From JAPSGB01 sp963775185 (lineage in GTDB: Bacteria > Myxococcota_A > Polyangia > Polyangiales > Polyangiaceae), in NCBI GenBank assembly GCA_963775185.1, contig CAVZIE010000004.1, forward strand, positions 62,001 through 126,000: a stretch of DNA of 64,000 nt, given 5' to 3'. The position numbers were made by a program, and so were the translations under genes. Under the pieces are notes generated by a model. It was not told where the DNA came from, ran no database searches, and saw only the letters and a list, made by a program, of their open reading frames with translations. This document shows, piece after piece, positions 52,764 to 61,315 of this stretch (positions are counted from its first letter, which is position 1; each line of letters begins with the position of its first letter).

Positions 52764-53817
52764 CTACGCGAACAGCCGCGCCAGCTCGGCGCGGCTCCGG
52801 ACGCCGAGCTTGGCGTAGATGTTGCGCAGGTGCACGCGCACCGTGCCTTCCCGCACGGCCACCCGCGCGGCAATCTGCCGCGCGCTCCCGCCGCGAGCCG
52901 CAAGCCGGGCGATCTGGCGCTCGCGCGGCGACAGCAGCTCGTCGACAGCGCTCGGCGTCACGGCGTGCAACGTGTCGTCGGAGAACAGGGCGACCACGCG
53001 GAGCGCCTCCCCCGGTCCTGGGCGCGACGTCGCAAGCTCCACGCGGATGCCGCGGAACAGGAGCCGCGAGCGCTCCGGCGAGGTCGCCGCAGCGACAAGC
53101 GCACGCTCGAATCCGCGCCCAGCCGCGGTCGCCCATGGTGCCCAGGCGCGCGGCGAAGAGCCGGCGCGCCGCCTTCGACCACGTCACGCGCCGCGACGGG
53201 AACCCGATGACGGCGTGGGGATAGCGGTGCACGCCCCTGTCGTGCGTCTCGCTCGCCGGGCGGTCCAACGCGTCGAGCGCCGCGCGCGTGCCGAGCGCGC
53301 GCGCGAGGTGCGGATAGACGACCGCCAACGACGCCAACTCGGCGTCGCTGAACAGAGGCTCGCCGCGCGCGCGATACAGCGCGAGCACGGCGTTGCCGTT
53401 GCGCGCCGTCGGGATGCGCGTCAGCGCGATGTCGTCGAGTCCTTCGCGATCCAGTAGTTCTTGCACTGGATTCGGCGGCGCGTCGTGGCCCACGTACCAG
53501 GCGCCCGGCGGCGCGTTCATCAGCGCCGGCCGCGACGGATCCTGGTCGGCCACCGGCGCGTACAGCTCCGCCCAGCGCTCCACGGCGCCGACCGCGCGGT
53601 ACCAGCTGTCGAAAGACCACTCGTGACCGATGACGACCCCGGCGAGCCCGAACGCGCGAATCAGCACGTCCACCATCTCTTCGGCGTCGCTGCCGCTGAC
53701 GATGCCGCGCGCGAGCACGGTGTACAGCGTCGCGAGTGCCGTCTCGTCGCGCGACGTCCCGCCGGACGCCGCCGCTGCCAACGGAAAGCGCAGCGCCAAC
53801 GACCCCCGCATCCCCAT
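52764..53817 (-). CDS. LuxR-type regulator, frameshifted
   Basis: About 350 residues. The N-terminal sensing domain of unknown type is followed by a LuxR HTH (LSPRERQIARLAARGGSARQ, then TVRVHLRNIYAKLGVRS). The frame changes by one base at about 53120-53135 between TMGDRG and FERALVAAATSPERSRLL. Start uncertain: ATG 53817 or 53811, just where the neighbouring lipoprotein fragment breaks off. The HTH is intact. Signal and targets unknown. Confidence 0.75.
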
Positions 53818-53879
53818 GGACGCCGAGAATACCCCGGCAGGCCGCCGGGTGCGAGCCCGCCGTGACCACGACGCCTTCC

Positions 53880-54279
53880 AGCGCAGCGCGCCGCACGCGT
53901 CCAGCGCGAACACCGTCCGCACGTACAGCGCCTGCTCCGCCGCCACGTAGTACGTGTTGCCCGCCGCATCCGCGGCGACGGGGCCCAGCAGCGTGTCCGA
54001 TCCCGCATCGAGGCTGGTCTGCCACAGCGCGGTGCCCGCGCGTGCTGCGGCAATGCTCGCGGCGCACGCGGCGTCCACCTGCAGCGGCGCGCACGGGTCG
54101 GCCGCCGCGTCGGGAGCCGTTGCCGAAGCCTCCGGCAAGCCGCTCCGCGCGCCGCACGCCTGAAGCGGCGCCAGCGCCAGCACGGCGACGAGACCCAGTC
54201 GAGAAGCCGCCACGCGTCCGCTTCGTCGAAGCGCCGCGCGGATGCGGCCCCTGCCGCAGTGGCACGAAGCTTCGACCAT
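53880..54279 (-). pseudogene. N-terminal fragment of a PQQ-repeat-like lipoprotein
   Basis: Signal peptide with lipobox LQAC, Ala/Asp-rich linker, then WQTSLDAGSDTLLGPVAADA and YVAAEQALYVRTVFALDACG followed by ALRW. This is the first blade of a PQQ/outer-membrane beta-propeller protein. It breaks off after about 130 residues and its frame runs straight into the LuxR gene, so the rest of the propeller is missing. It was cut by deletion or rearrangement. Confidence 0.55.
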
Positions 54280-54290
54280 GCAGGCATCTT

Positions 54291-54312
54291 ATGCCAGTCC
54301 GGCGCGGAATCG
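54291..54312 (+). repeat. Palindromic repeat copy at a gene start
   Basis: ATGCCAGTCCGGCGCGGAAT plus two bases. Its ATG is in frame with the zinc-ribbon membrane protein that follows. Confidence 0.7.
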
Positions 54313-55298
54313 TGCGGTACGCTCGGCGCACGGCAGCTTCACTTGAACCCTTCGTGTGCGCGCATTGCGGCTCGCCGATCGCGGCCGTGGACGCACCCAC
54401 CGCGACCTGCCCGGCGTGCGGCGCCGAGCAGCCGGTGCCCGCTGCGCATCGCGAAGCCGTACGGTTGCTGCGTGATTCGGCGGATGCGCGTCAACGCGCG
54501 GCATCGGCGCTCGCGCGCTACGAGGCGCGCACGGTGCCGTGGCTCGTGGTCGTGATGGTGGCTCTCTTGCCCGGCGCCATCACGATAGTCGGGATCGTGG
54601 CGGCGGCGCTGTTCGAGTTCGCGGGCGTGGGCGGTGGCATCGACGTTCCGCTGTTCCTGGGCACGTGGGTGTGGATCCCGCTCGTGCTGTCTGCGGGGCT
54701 GGTCACGCTGGTGTTCTGGTACAGCAGCTACCTGTCGGGCTGGGTGCCGGAGGCGCGGGCCGCGCTCGCCGCGAAACCGCCGCCGGTCGCCGGCGCACCG
54801 CCCGCGTGTCGATCGTGCGGCGCGCCGCTCGTCGTGGAGCCGGGGCACACGTTCGCGCGCTGCATCTACTGCGGCGCCGACAGCCTGGTGGTGCTCGACG
54901 CCATCGAAGCGCGCCGGCTCGCAGCGTCCGTCGAGCACGCCGACGCCGACGCGGACCGCGCGCTCGCCCACTTCCACGAGCGCGGTCACAAGGCGTCGTA
55001 CTCGTCGCTGGTGATCCTGGCGGTGTGGGCGGTGCTCGCAGTGCTGCCGTGCCTGTGGTCGTTCGGAGGCAAGTCGTTCCGCACCTCGGGCTGGGCGACC
55101 GCGGTGGGCATCGACGTCACGCCGCTCGTCATCTACTCGATGGGGATGTCGGTGGGGACGCTCGACGCTGGCGACCCCGCGCGCAGGCGTCCCGCTCGCC
55201 CGAGCGACGCGCGCAAGTCGCACATGGGTCTCGCCTTGCTCGCGATGCTGGTCGTGCTCGTGGTGTTCTTCGCCATCGAGTACGCGGAAGCGCCTTGA
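54312..55298 (+). CDS. Zinc-ribbon multi-pass membrane protein
   Basis: A 328-residue protein with two CxxC...CxxC zinc ribbons (CAHCG/CPACG near the N-terminus; CRSCG/CIYCG at about 185-215) and four membrane helices in two pairs, one pair after each ribbon. No enzymatic motif. GTG 54312 is chosen; the upstream ATG 54291 would add MPVRRGI, which comes from the palindromic repeat. Function unknown. Confidence 0.75.
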   Translation: MRYARRTAASLEPFVCAHCGSPIAAVDAPTATCPACGAEQPVPAAHREAVRLLRDSADARQRAASALARYEARTVPWLVVVMVALLPGAITIVGIVAAALFEFAGVGGGIDVPLFLGTWVWIPLVLSAGLVTLVFWYSSYLSGWVPEARAALAAKPPPVAGAPPACRSCGAPLVVEPGHTFARCIYCGADSLVVLDAIEARRLAASVEHADADADRALAHFHERGHKASYSSLVILAVWAVLAVLPCLWSFGGKSFRTSGWATAVGIDVTPLVIYSMGMSVGTLDAGDPARRRPARPSDARKSHMGLALLAMLVVLVVFFAIEYAEAP

Positions 55299-55341
55299 GG
55301 CGCGTTGGTTCGGGTTCGGCGCGGCCGGCGTCCGGTCCGGC

Positions 55342-55933
55342 CATCCAACGTGCCCCACCGCCTGCGCCGGCGTAACCGACGGTAGCTACGTCTGCAATTG
55401 CGACGACTGCACGGCGGAGACTGCGCCCCGCAAATTGGGGACCGTGTGCGATTCGAGCTCGCAGTGCGAAAGTGGCCTCTGCTACGCCGGTCACTGTTCG
55501 GGGCCATGTAACTCCAGCGCCGACTGTGGCGGGCTCCCGTGTGCGCAGATCCCATGCGCCCCGTTCGAGCAGACCACGTGCGGCGCCTTGTGCGTTCCGT
55601 ACTGTGTCTATCCGCGGGCGTGCGACGCCGGCCAAGCCTGTTGGACCCTCGCCGACGGACTCCGGCGACAAGGACGTCTGCACCGAGAAGAAGAAGAACG
55701 GCGAGCCGTGCGCCGATGTGGCCGAGTGCCAATCAGCAAGCTGCATCGGCGGCGCTTGCGCCGGCTCGTCGACAGGTCCCGCGCAGAACGGCGGTGCGTG
55801 CGTATACGACGCGGACTGCGTGTCGTCCAACTGCAGCAATGGAAGCTGTCGCGGGACCTCGCTGGTCGGCGATCCGTGCAGAATCAATTACGACTGCGCG
55901 GTCGGCACCTGCTGCTCGGGCGCCTGTTGCTGA
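55342..55933 (+). pseudogene. Cys-rich secreted protein, truncated and frameshifted
   Basis: Repeated C-x(5)-C-x(3)-C modules (CDSSSQCESGLCYAGHC, CNSSADCGG, CVYDADCVSSNCSNGSC, CRINYDCAVGTCC), typical of myxobacterial Cys-rich surface proteins. The 5' end, with any signal peptide, is missing: the frame begins inside repeat-like DNA at about 55310-55345. The frame changes by one base at about 55645-55660. Decayed or disrupted copy. Confidence 0.6.
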
Positions 55934-55966
55934 AGTTCGATGCGCGCGCGACCGGGGACGTGGGCG

Positions 55967-56446
55967 TCACGTAGGAACGCCAGCGAGCTTGAGCACCCAT
56001 TCCTGGGGGACGCTCAAGGTGAATGCGGTCGCGGGTAGCTGCTTCAGCTCGTCGGGGGAGAAGGTCAACTCGTAGTGCAGCGAGAGGTGCCCGCTCCATT
56101 CCGCATCGACGTGCGCGAGGTCGACCGCCAGCAGCACGCCATGCTCGTCGATGGTCACCGAGAGCGGGCCCGGCGTCGTCGCGGTCCATTCGTGATCGAT
56201 CGCCTTGCCCGCGAGCTTCGGGACGACCGAGAGCGTACCGAGGATGCGCCGTCGCGTGAGGGCGAGTGCCCCCGAGTAGCTCCGGGTATTGGTCCCGACG
56301 ACGACGAGCCCAGGCAGCTTCCCCGAGAACCGGTACGCGACCGGCACGCCCTCGTAGACGTGAAGCGCGCCTTCCTTTTCCACGGCCGAGCGGAGCTCCT
56401 CGGGCAGTTTTCCGATACCGAACAACTTGTAACGAAGCGTCGTCAT
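55967..56446 (-). CDS. Conserved-looking protein of unknown function
   Basis: A 159-residue soluble protein beginning MTTLRYKLFGIGKLPEELRS, with beta-strand rich segments (HVYEGVPVAYRFSGKLPGLV, HLSLHYELTFSPDELKQLP). No signal peptide or membrane segment. ATG 56446 has GAGG five bases upstream; a longer form would start at 56482. I do not recognise a family. Complete and probably expressed. Confidence 0.7.
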   Translation of the reverse strand: MTTLRYKLFGIGKLPEELRSAVEKEGALHVYEGVPVAYRFSGKLPGLVVVGTNTRSYSGALALTRRRILGTLSVVPKLAGKAIDHEWTATTPGPLSVTIDEHGVLLAVDLAHVDAEWSGHLSLHYELTFSPDELKQLPATAFTLSVPQEWVLKLAGVPT

Positions 56447-56639
56447 CTTCACCTCGGGCTGCATACCGATGCGAGCAATCATAGCCGGCTTGTCGGGAAC
56501 TGTCGCGCGGAGACGCCCACCCGCGATCTACCGGTGCTCGCGTGCCACCGCGACTTCCATGCGGACCAGTGGCCGCGCCGGGGACGTGCGGCGAAGCGCC
56601 TGGGCGATCCAGACCACGTTCAAGCTTGACCTGCCCGCA

Positions 56640-56800
56640 TGCTTCCCGCTCCCGCTCCCGCGCCCGCCACGCCGAAGACCACCGCCGCGCGGGCGGTTCA
56701 GGGATGGGACGCCACGCACCGCCGCGGCTTGCTGTCCAATGGACTTGCGCTCGTTCGCGAGCCGACGACCCCGCTCCGTCTCGTCCGCGGCATTTTCCTG
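56640..56800 (+). pseudogene. Fragment of a P-type ATPase N-terminus
   Basis: Reads THRRGLLSNGLALVREPTTP, matching THRRGLLANVLALVREPMTL of the ATPase gene at 15046, with clear nucleotide similarity over about 85 bases (56713-56800 against 15181-15265). The rest of the ATPase is absent. An orphan fragment in the 56447-57115 gap. Confidence 0.6.
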
Positions 56801-56971
56801 GTGGAAGCATGCACGCCGACCCGCACGGCTGGCAACATGCGCTTCACGGATAGCGTGCCCGAAGCGCTCGCGCTGCGACGGCCCAATCCGCGCGCGCGAG
56901 CTGCTGCCGAACGGGGTCGGGGCGGCAGCCAGCGGAAGCCGCAGCGATAATCCATTAGTATTTGCTTATTA

Positions 56972-57034
56972 ATGTCGGTGCGGCGCGGAACCGCGCGGGC
57001 CCGAAGCGCGGGATTCCGCGCCGGGCCGGCAAAC
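56972..57034. repeat. Facing pair of palindromic repeats, strong hairpin
   Basis: Plus copy ATGTCGGTGCGGCGCGGAAC joined through a short spacer to minus copy GATTCCGCGCCGGGCCGGCA, giving a long imperfect hairpin. Just ahead (56947-56971) is an AT-rich tract (TAATCCATTAGTATTTGCTT) that is very unusual for this DNA. Confidence 0.75.
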
Positions 57035-57115
57035 CAGACCACGATTAGCGGTTCGATCCCGGTGAGTTGCGGCCTTCGTGGACGGGCACGGGCGTCCCGG
57101 CGATGCTCCGCGCCG

Positions 57116-57688
57116 ATGAGTATCCCGAGAGCGTTCCTGGTTTGTGCCGCGGTCGCGGCCGCGGCGGCCGGCTGTCACGCGGCGGCCGCTCCGCCCGCTG
57201 CGGCGCCCGCTCCAGCCGCCCCGGCGCCGGTCGCGAGCGCCGACTCCGCGCCCCAGACCACGGCCGAGGATCTGACGGCACCGCCGGGACAGCTGAAGCT
57301 CGCCGCGATCCGGCTGCTCACGAACGGCAAGCCCGGACTGGTGCTGGATCCCGACGGCACGGTCGAAGTGCCCGGCAAGGGCGAGGTCGGGCGCGTCGAG
57401 CGCGACGGGCGGTTCCTCGACGCACACGACAAGCCGCTGCTCCAGTTGACGCCGGAAGGCGAGCTGGTGCTGCCGAACGGCGACTATCTGCCCGTCACGA
57501 TCGACAAGAACGGCGCCGTGCACCTGTTGAAGGAAAACCGCGTCGTCCGCTTGCACGACGACGGCACTCTGGAGGGCGCGAACCCGGCGGGGCCCACGGT
57601 CCACGTGGAAGGGGCGACGCCGGCGACGCGCCGGACCGCCATGTTTCTCCTGGTGCTCGCCGGCTACCAGCTGCAAGAGCATCCGTGA
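57116..57688 (+). CDS. Lipoprotein, unknown function
   Basis: A 190-residue lipoprotein: signal peptide MSIPRAFLVCAAVAAAAAGC, Ala/Pro linker, then a beta-rich domain with repeated short units of DPDGTVEVPGKGEVGRVE and LTPEGELVLPNGDYLPV type. The frame is open back to the palindromic repeat, but the signal peptide fixes ATG 57116. Its TGA overlaps the GTG of the DUF4105 gene, so it heads a three-gene operon. Confidence 0.82.
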   Translation: MSIPRAFLVCAAVAAAAAGCHAAAAPPAAAPAPAAPAPVASADSAPQTTAEDLTAPPGQLKLAAIRLLTNGKPGLVLDPDGTVEVPGKGEVGRVERDGRFLDAHDKPLLQLTPEGELVLPNGDYLPVTIDKNGAVHLLKENRVVRLHDDGTLEGANPAGPTVHVEGATPATRRTAMFLLVLAGYQLQEHP

Positions 57689-59646
57689 CACGCCGGGCCC
57701 TCTTCGTCGCCTGCGCCACCCTGCTCGCTGTCGCGGCCCTGCTCCAAGCCCGCGACGCGCGCGCCGCCGGACCGGCTGTCCGCGCCGACCCGCGCTACAT
57801 CGACGCGCTGATCGCGCGGGCGCACGCCCTGCACCTCGCCGACATGACGACCTGGCGGCGGCTCGGACACTATCGGCACCAGCTCTTCGGCGGCTGGAAG
57901 AGCGAAGCGGACGCGCGGGAGTTCTTCCTCTCGCCGGAAGGCAAAGACGATCCGTCCGCCGAGCTCGACGCGACGATCCGCGGGCTGTTCGGGCCGGCGC
58001 CGGCGGACAAGAAGCTGCAGCATCCGTACTGCCGTTTTCCGGCGCGCCTGGCGTGGCTCAACGCGAAGCTGCACTTCGACTTCTCGCGCGTCCCGCGACG
58101 CAGCTGCCCGCGCTTCCAGGAGTTCGTGCACCAGCTTCGCGCGCGGTCGATCACGCTCGTGTTCTCGTCGTACTACCTGAACAACCCGGCTTCGGCGTTC
58201 GGCCACACGTTCCTGCGGATCAACAAGCTCGATCGCCGGCGCGACGAGCACGACCTCGAGCTGCTCGACTACGGCATCGATTTCTCGGCGACGGTGGACA
58301 CGAGCAATTCGTTCATCTACACGTTCAAGGGGCTCACCGGCATGTTCCCCGGCGTGTACCGGCGCGTACCGTTCTACCTGAAGGTGCGCGAATACAACGA
58401 CCACGACTCGCGCGACTTGTGGGAGTACGAGCTGAACCTCACCCACGCCGAAGTGAGCCTGGTGATCGCGCACCTGTGGGAGCTCGGCTCGAACTACTTC
58501 GACTACTTCTACCTGTCGGAGAACTGCTCGTATCACATCCTGGACGCGCTCGATGTCGCGAGCCCGAAGCTGCACCTGCTGGACAAGGTGGGCTGGCCGG
58601 TGATCCCGGCGGACACGATCAAGTCCGTGATGGCGGAGCCCGGACTGGTGCGCAGCATCCACTATCGCCCGTCGATCCGCACGCAGGTGCGAGCGCGGCT
58701 CGACAAGCTCGACGGCGACGAGAAGGACGCGCTGTCCGAACTGATGAGCGACCCGGAAGCGCCGTTTCCGGCAGGCTTCGATCAGCCCCGCCGCGTCGCG
58801 GTGCTCGACGCGGCGCTGGATCTCGCGGACTTCCGCTATGCCGACGATCTGACGAAACCGCCCGCGCTCCGGGATCCGGCGGGCGAGCAGCTCCAGCAGC
58901 GGCTGCTGGAGCGGCGCGCGGCGATCCTCGCCGAGAGCCCGGACCTGGTGGTCGCGCCGCCGTTCCGCAAGATGCCGCACATGGGCCACGGCTCCACGCG
59001 GGTCGGCCTGGGATCGGGCTACTCCTCGGACCGCAACGCGTATCACACGTTGGAGTTCCGCCTCGCGCTGCACGACCTCGCGGATCCCACCGACGGCTAT
59101 CCGGAGTACGCGGCCATCGAGTTCATGCCCACTCGCTTGCGCTACTACATCAAGGAGGCACGCCCTTCCCTCGAAGACTTCTCGCTCGTTCGCGTGACGA
59201 GCCTGACACCGCTGAGCCGCTTCCAGCATCCGTGGTCCTGGACGGTGCGCGCCGGCGCGACGCGCGTGCGCGACGGGGGCTGCAATGGGTGCCTGGCCGG
59301 CATGGGGGAGATCGGTGCGGGCTGGGCGTTCTCGCTGTTCTCGAAGAGCACGCTGTTCTACGCGCTCGCCGACGCGCAGCTGCTGGCGCCGGTGCACGGC
59401 GGCGTGTTCCACGCGCTGCGCGCCGGCATCGGGCCGTCCGGCGGCGTGCGCGTCAAGCTCTCGCACAATCTGCTCGCCCTCGGCACCGGGACGTGGTCGT
59501 GGCTGCCGGGGCGAGATCCCAAGAGCACGTGGCGCGCGGACGGCACGGTGCGCTGGCAGTACGTCCGCGACTTCGCCCTGGACCTGCACGCCACTGCAGC
59601 GCCCGACGCCTGGTCGGCGCAAGCCGAGTCGATGTTGTACTTCTGA
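57685..59646 (+). CDS. DUF4105 domain protein
   Basis: A 653-residue exported protein: signal peptide, then a DUF4105 (PF13387) region of about 300 residues with SITLVFSSYYLNNPASAFGH, TFLRIN, GLTGMFPGVY and YFYLSENCSYHIL. The second half is beta-rich and resembles an outer-membrane barrel, ending in ESMLYF. The invariant FGH and ENCSYH blocks suggest a papain-like (NlpC/P60-related) fold, as proposed for the family. GTG start overlaps the previous stop. Activity unknown. Confidence 0.88.
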   Translation: MTRRALFVACATLLAVAALLQARDARAAGPAVRADPRYIDALIARAHALHLADMTTWRRLGHYRHQLFGGWKSEADAREFFLSPEGKDDPSAELDATIRGLFGPAPADKKLQHPYCRFPARLAWLNAKLHFDFSRVPRRSCPRFQEFVHQLRARSITLVFSSYYLNNPASAFGHTFLRINKLDRRRDEHDLELLDYGIDFSATVDTSNSFIYTFKGLTGMFPGVYRRVPFYLKVREYNDHDSRDLWEYELNLTHAEVSLVIAHLWELGSNYFDYFYLSENCSYHILDALDVASPKLHLLDKVGWPVIPADTIKSVMAEPGLVRSIHYRPSIRTQVRARLDKLDGDEKDALSELMSDPEAPFPAGFDQPRRVAVLDAALDLADFRYADDLTKPPALRDPAGEQLQQRLLERRAAILAESPDLVVAPPFRKMPHMGHGSTRVGLGSGYSSDRNAYHTLEFRLALHDLADPTDGYPEYAAIEFMPTRLRYYIKEARPSLEDFSLVRVTSLTPLSRFQHPWSWTVRAGATRVRDGGCNGCLAGMGEIGAGWAFSLFSKSTLFYALADAQLLAPVHGGVFHALRAGIGPSGGVRVKLSHNLLALGTGTWSWLPGRDPKSTWRADGTVRWQYVRDFALDLHATAAPDAWSAQAESMLYF

Positions 59647-60452
59647 TGCGCGCCGTCCGTCTGCTTTCGCTGCTGCTGCTGGTCGGCGCGACCGGCGGCT
59701 GCACGAGCATGGTGTACATGCCGTCGCGGAAGCTACTCGGCTGGCCGCACGAACGCCCCGACGACGTGTGGATGCGCGCCCGCGACGGCACGCGCCTGCA
59801 CGCGTGGCTGCTGCACGCCCAGAGCGGGCCGGCGCGAGGCACTTTCGTGCAGTTCCACGGCAATGCCGGGAACATGACCAGCCACTTCGCCGCGCTCGAT
59901 TGGGTCACGCGCTATGGCTACAACCTGTTCACGTTCGACTACCGCGGCTACGGCCAGTCCGCGGGGACGCCCGACCAGGCAGGCGTCGACCAGGACGCGG
60001 TAGCCGCCATCCGCACCGTGCAGCGGCGCGTGTCGGCGCGGAAGGACGGGCCCGACCTGGTACTGTTCGGGCAGAGCCTGGGCGGCGCCGTGCTGCTGCG
60101 CGCGCTCGACGACGTGCACGATCGAAAGCGCATCCGCGCCGTGATCGTGGAAGGGACGTTCACTTCGTACCAGGAGATCGCGGCCAGCGTGCTGTGGCGC
60201 GCGCCGCTGCTGTTTCCGTTCACGGGCTTCGCGTACGCGCTCGTCAGCGACGCCTACGCGCCGGACGAGAGCATCCCGCGCATCAGCCCGATCCCGCTGC
60301 TGGTCATCCACGACCTGCACGACCCGGTCGTGCCGTTCCGATTCGGTGTGGCGGTGTACGACCTCGCGCGACAGCCGAAGACGCTCTGGCCCGTCGACTA
60401 CGGCGCGCACATCCGCGCCACCCGGATCCGGCTCTGCAGCGCCTGCTCGTGA
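59646..60452 (+). CDS. Alpha/beta hydrolase lipoprotein, C-terminal frameshift
   Basis: About 268 residues as read. Lipobox TGGC, then a BAAT/DUF-type alpha/beta hydrolase: FVQFHGNAGNMTSH, nucleophile LFGQSLGGAV (Ser), acid in IHDLHDPVVPF. The catalytic His is probably in YGAHI. After that, the expected tail (DPALQRLLVKWVERV) is found in another frame from about 60420, ending at 60538 inside a palindromic repeat. TGATG coupling to the DUF4105 gene. Confidence 0.82.
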   Translation: MRAVRLLSLLLLVGATGGCTSMVYMPSRKLLGWPHERPDDVWMRARDGTRLHAWLLHAQSGPARGTFVQFHGNAGNMTSHFAALDWVTRYGYNLFTFDYRGYGQSAGTPDQAGVDQDAVAAIRTVQRRVSARKDGPDLVLFGQSLGGAVLLRALDDVHDRKRIRAVIVEGTFTSYQEIAASVLWRAPLLFPFTGFAYALVSDAYAPDESIPRISPIPLLVIHDLHDPVVPFRFGVAVYDLARQPKTLWPVDYGAHIRATRIRLCSACS

Positions 60453-60467
60453 AGTGGGTGGAGCGCG

Positions 60468-60488
60468 TCGGTTCCGCGCCGCGCAGCC
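60468..60488 (-). repeat. Palindromic repeat copy
   Basis: CGGTTCCGCGCCGCGCAGCC, minus orientation, just ahead of the terminator hairpin. Confidence 0.6.
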
Positions 60489-60524
60489 AAAGAAAAACGG
60501 GAACCGCTGGCGCGATTCCCGTTT
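60486..60524 (-). terminator. Intrinsic terminator of the DUF3015 gene
   Basis: AAACGGGAA (60495-60503) pairs perfectly with TTCCCGTTT (60516-60524). On the minus strand the stem is followed by TTTTTCTTT, a good T-run. It lies 25 bases beyond the stop codon at 60549. Confidence 0.8.
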
Positions 60525-60548
60525 CCAGTGCGTTGTGACTCCGGGCGC

Positions 60549-61148
60549 TCAGCCGAGGTGGCCGCACGCCAGCGCGCTGTCGCTCTTGAGCACGCCGATC
60601 ACGTTGCTGCTGACCTGCTTGTCGTCGACTTGCGGCCCCGAGAAGATGTTCTTGAAGTTCTTCTGCAGGGCGTGGCCGACGGCCTGCGCGTTGTTGCAAC
60701 CGGCCAGCTCGGCGAGACCCGTGACCGTGGGACCCTTGCCGCGCGCGATGTCCTTGGCGAGCGCCGCGCGGTTGGTCTGGATGAACGCCGCCGTGCTGCC
60801 CGGCTGGTAGCCCGCGCCGTCGCAGTTGCTGGTGCCGGAGCTGATGCCGAAGGTCTGCGAGCCGGACGTCCCGTTGGTCGTCGCAGCGAAGACCTGCGTG
60901 AAGCCGTCGCTCGGGCTGAACAGCAGCGAGCCGAGACCGCAACCGGCGTTGCCGTACTTGGCGTTGCCGGCGGGCGCGGGCGCGGCGGCGGCTGGCGCCG
61001 GCTCTACCGGAGCATTCGCGGGGGCCGCAGCAGCGTCCGCCGGCGGCGGCTCCGCGGGCGGTGCGGGTGCGTCGTCCTGCGCCAACGCCGGCGAGCTCAT
61101 CGCGAAGAGCCCGACTCCAATAATCGACAAGAACTTCCACGTTCGCAT
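60549..61148 (-). CDS. DUF3015 family exported protein
   Basis: A 199-residue protein: signal peptide ending SSPALA, Ala/Pro-rich linker, then a DUF3015 (PF11220) domain (KYGNAGCGLGSLLF, FGISSGTSNCDGAGY, LAELAGCNNA). Periplasmic or outer-membrane associated; function unknown. ATG 61148 is preceded by GAGGAAA. It is monocistronic by its own terminator and divergent from the gene at 61316. Confidence 0.85.
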   Translation of the reverse strand: MRTWKFLSIIGVGLFAMSSPALAQDDAPAPPAEPPPADAAAAPANAPVEPAPAAAAPAPAGNAKYGNAGCGLGSLLFSPSDGFTQVFAATTNGTSGSQTFGISSGTSNCDGAGYQPGSTAAFIQTNRAALAKDIARGKGPTVTGLAELAGCNNAQAVGHALQKNFKNIFSGPQVDDKQVSSNVIGVLKSDSALACGHLG

Positions 61149-61315
61149 GATGGGTATTTCCTCTTCCGGGGTTGTTCGATTCAGGAGCGCTGAACCAGCC
61201 ACTGGGATATCGGTGTCATCTGCTGCGGTCAAGTACGCAGACCAGCCCGCTTGCGGCCGCTCTGTGAGCCGAGTACCGTCCCGACGGCGGGTCGGGCCCG
61301 CCGAAGGGAGATGCG

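Noticed and set aside
55342..55933. Cys-rich precursor peptide of a RiPP
   Set aside because: The Cys modules are repeated extracellular motifs seen in myxobacterial surface proteins, and no modification enzyme lies nearby.
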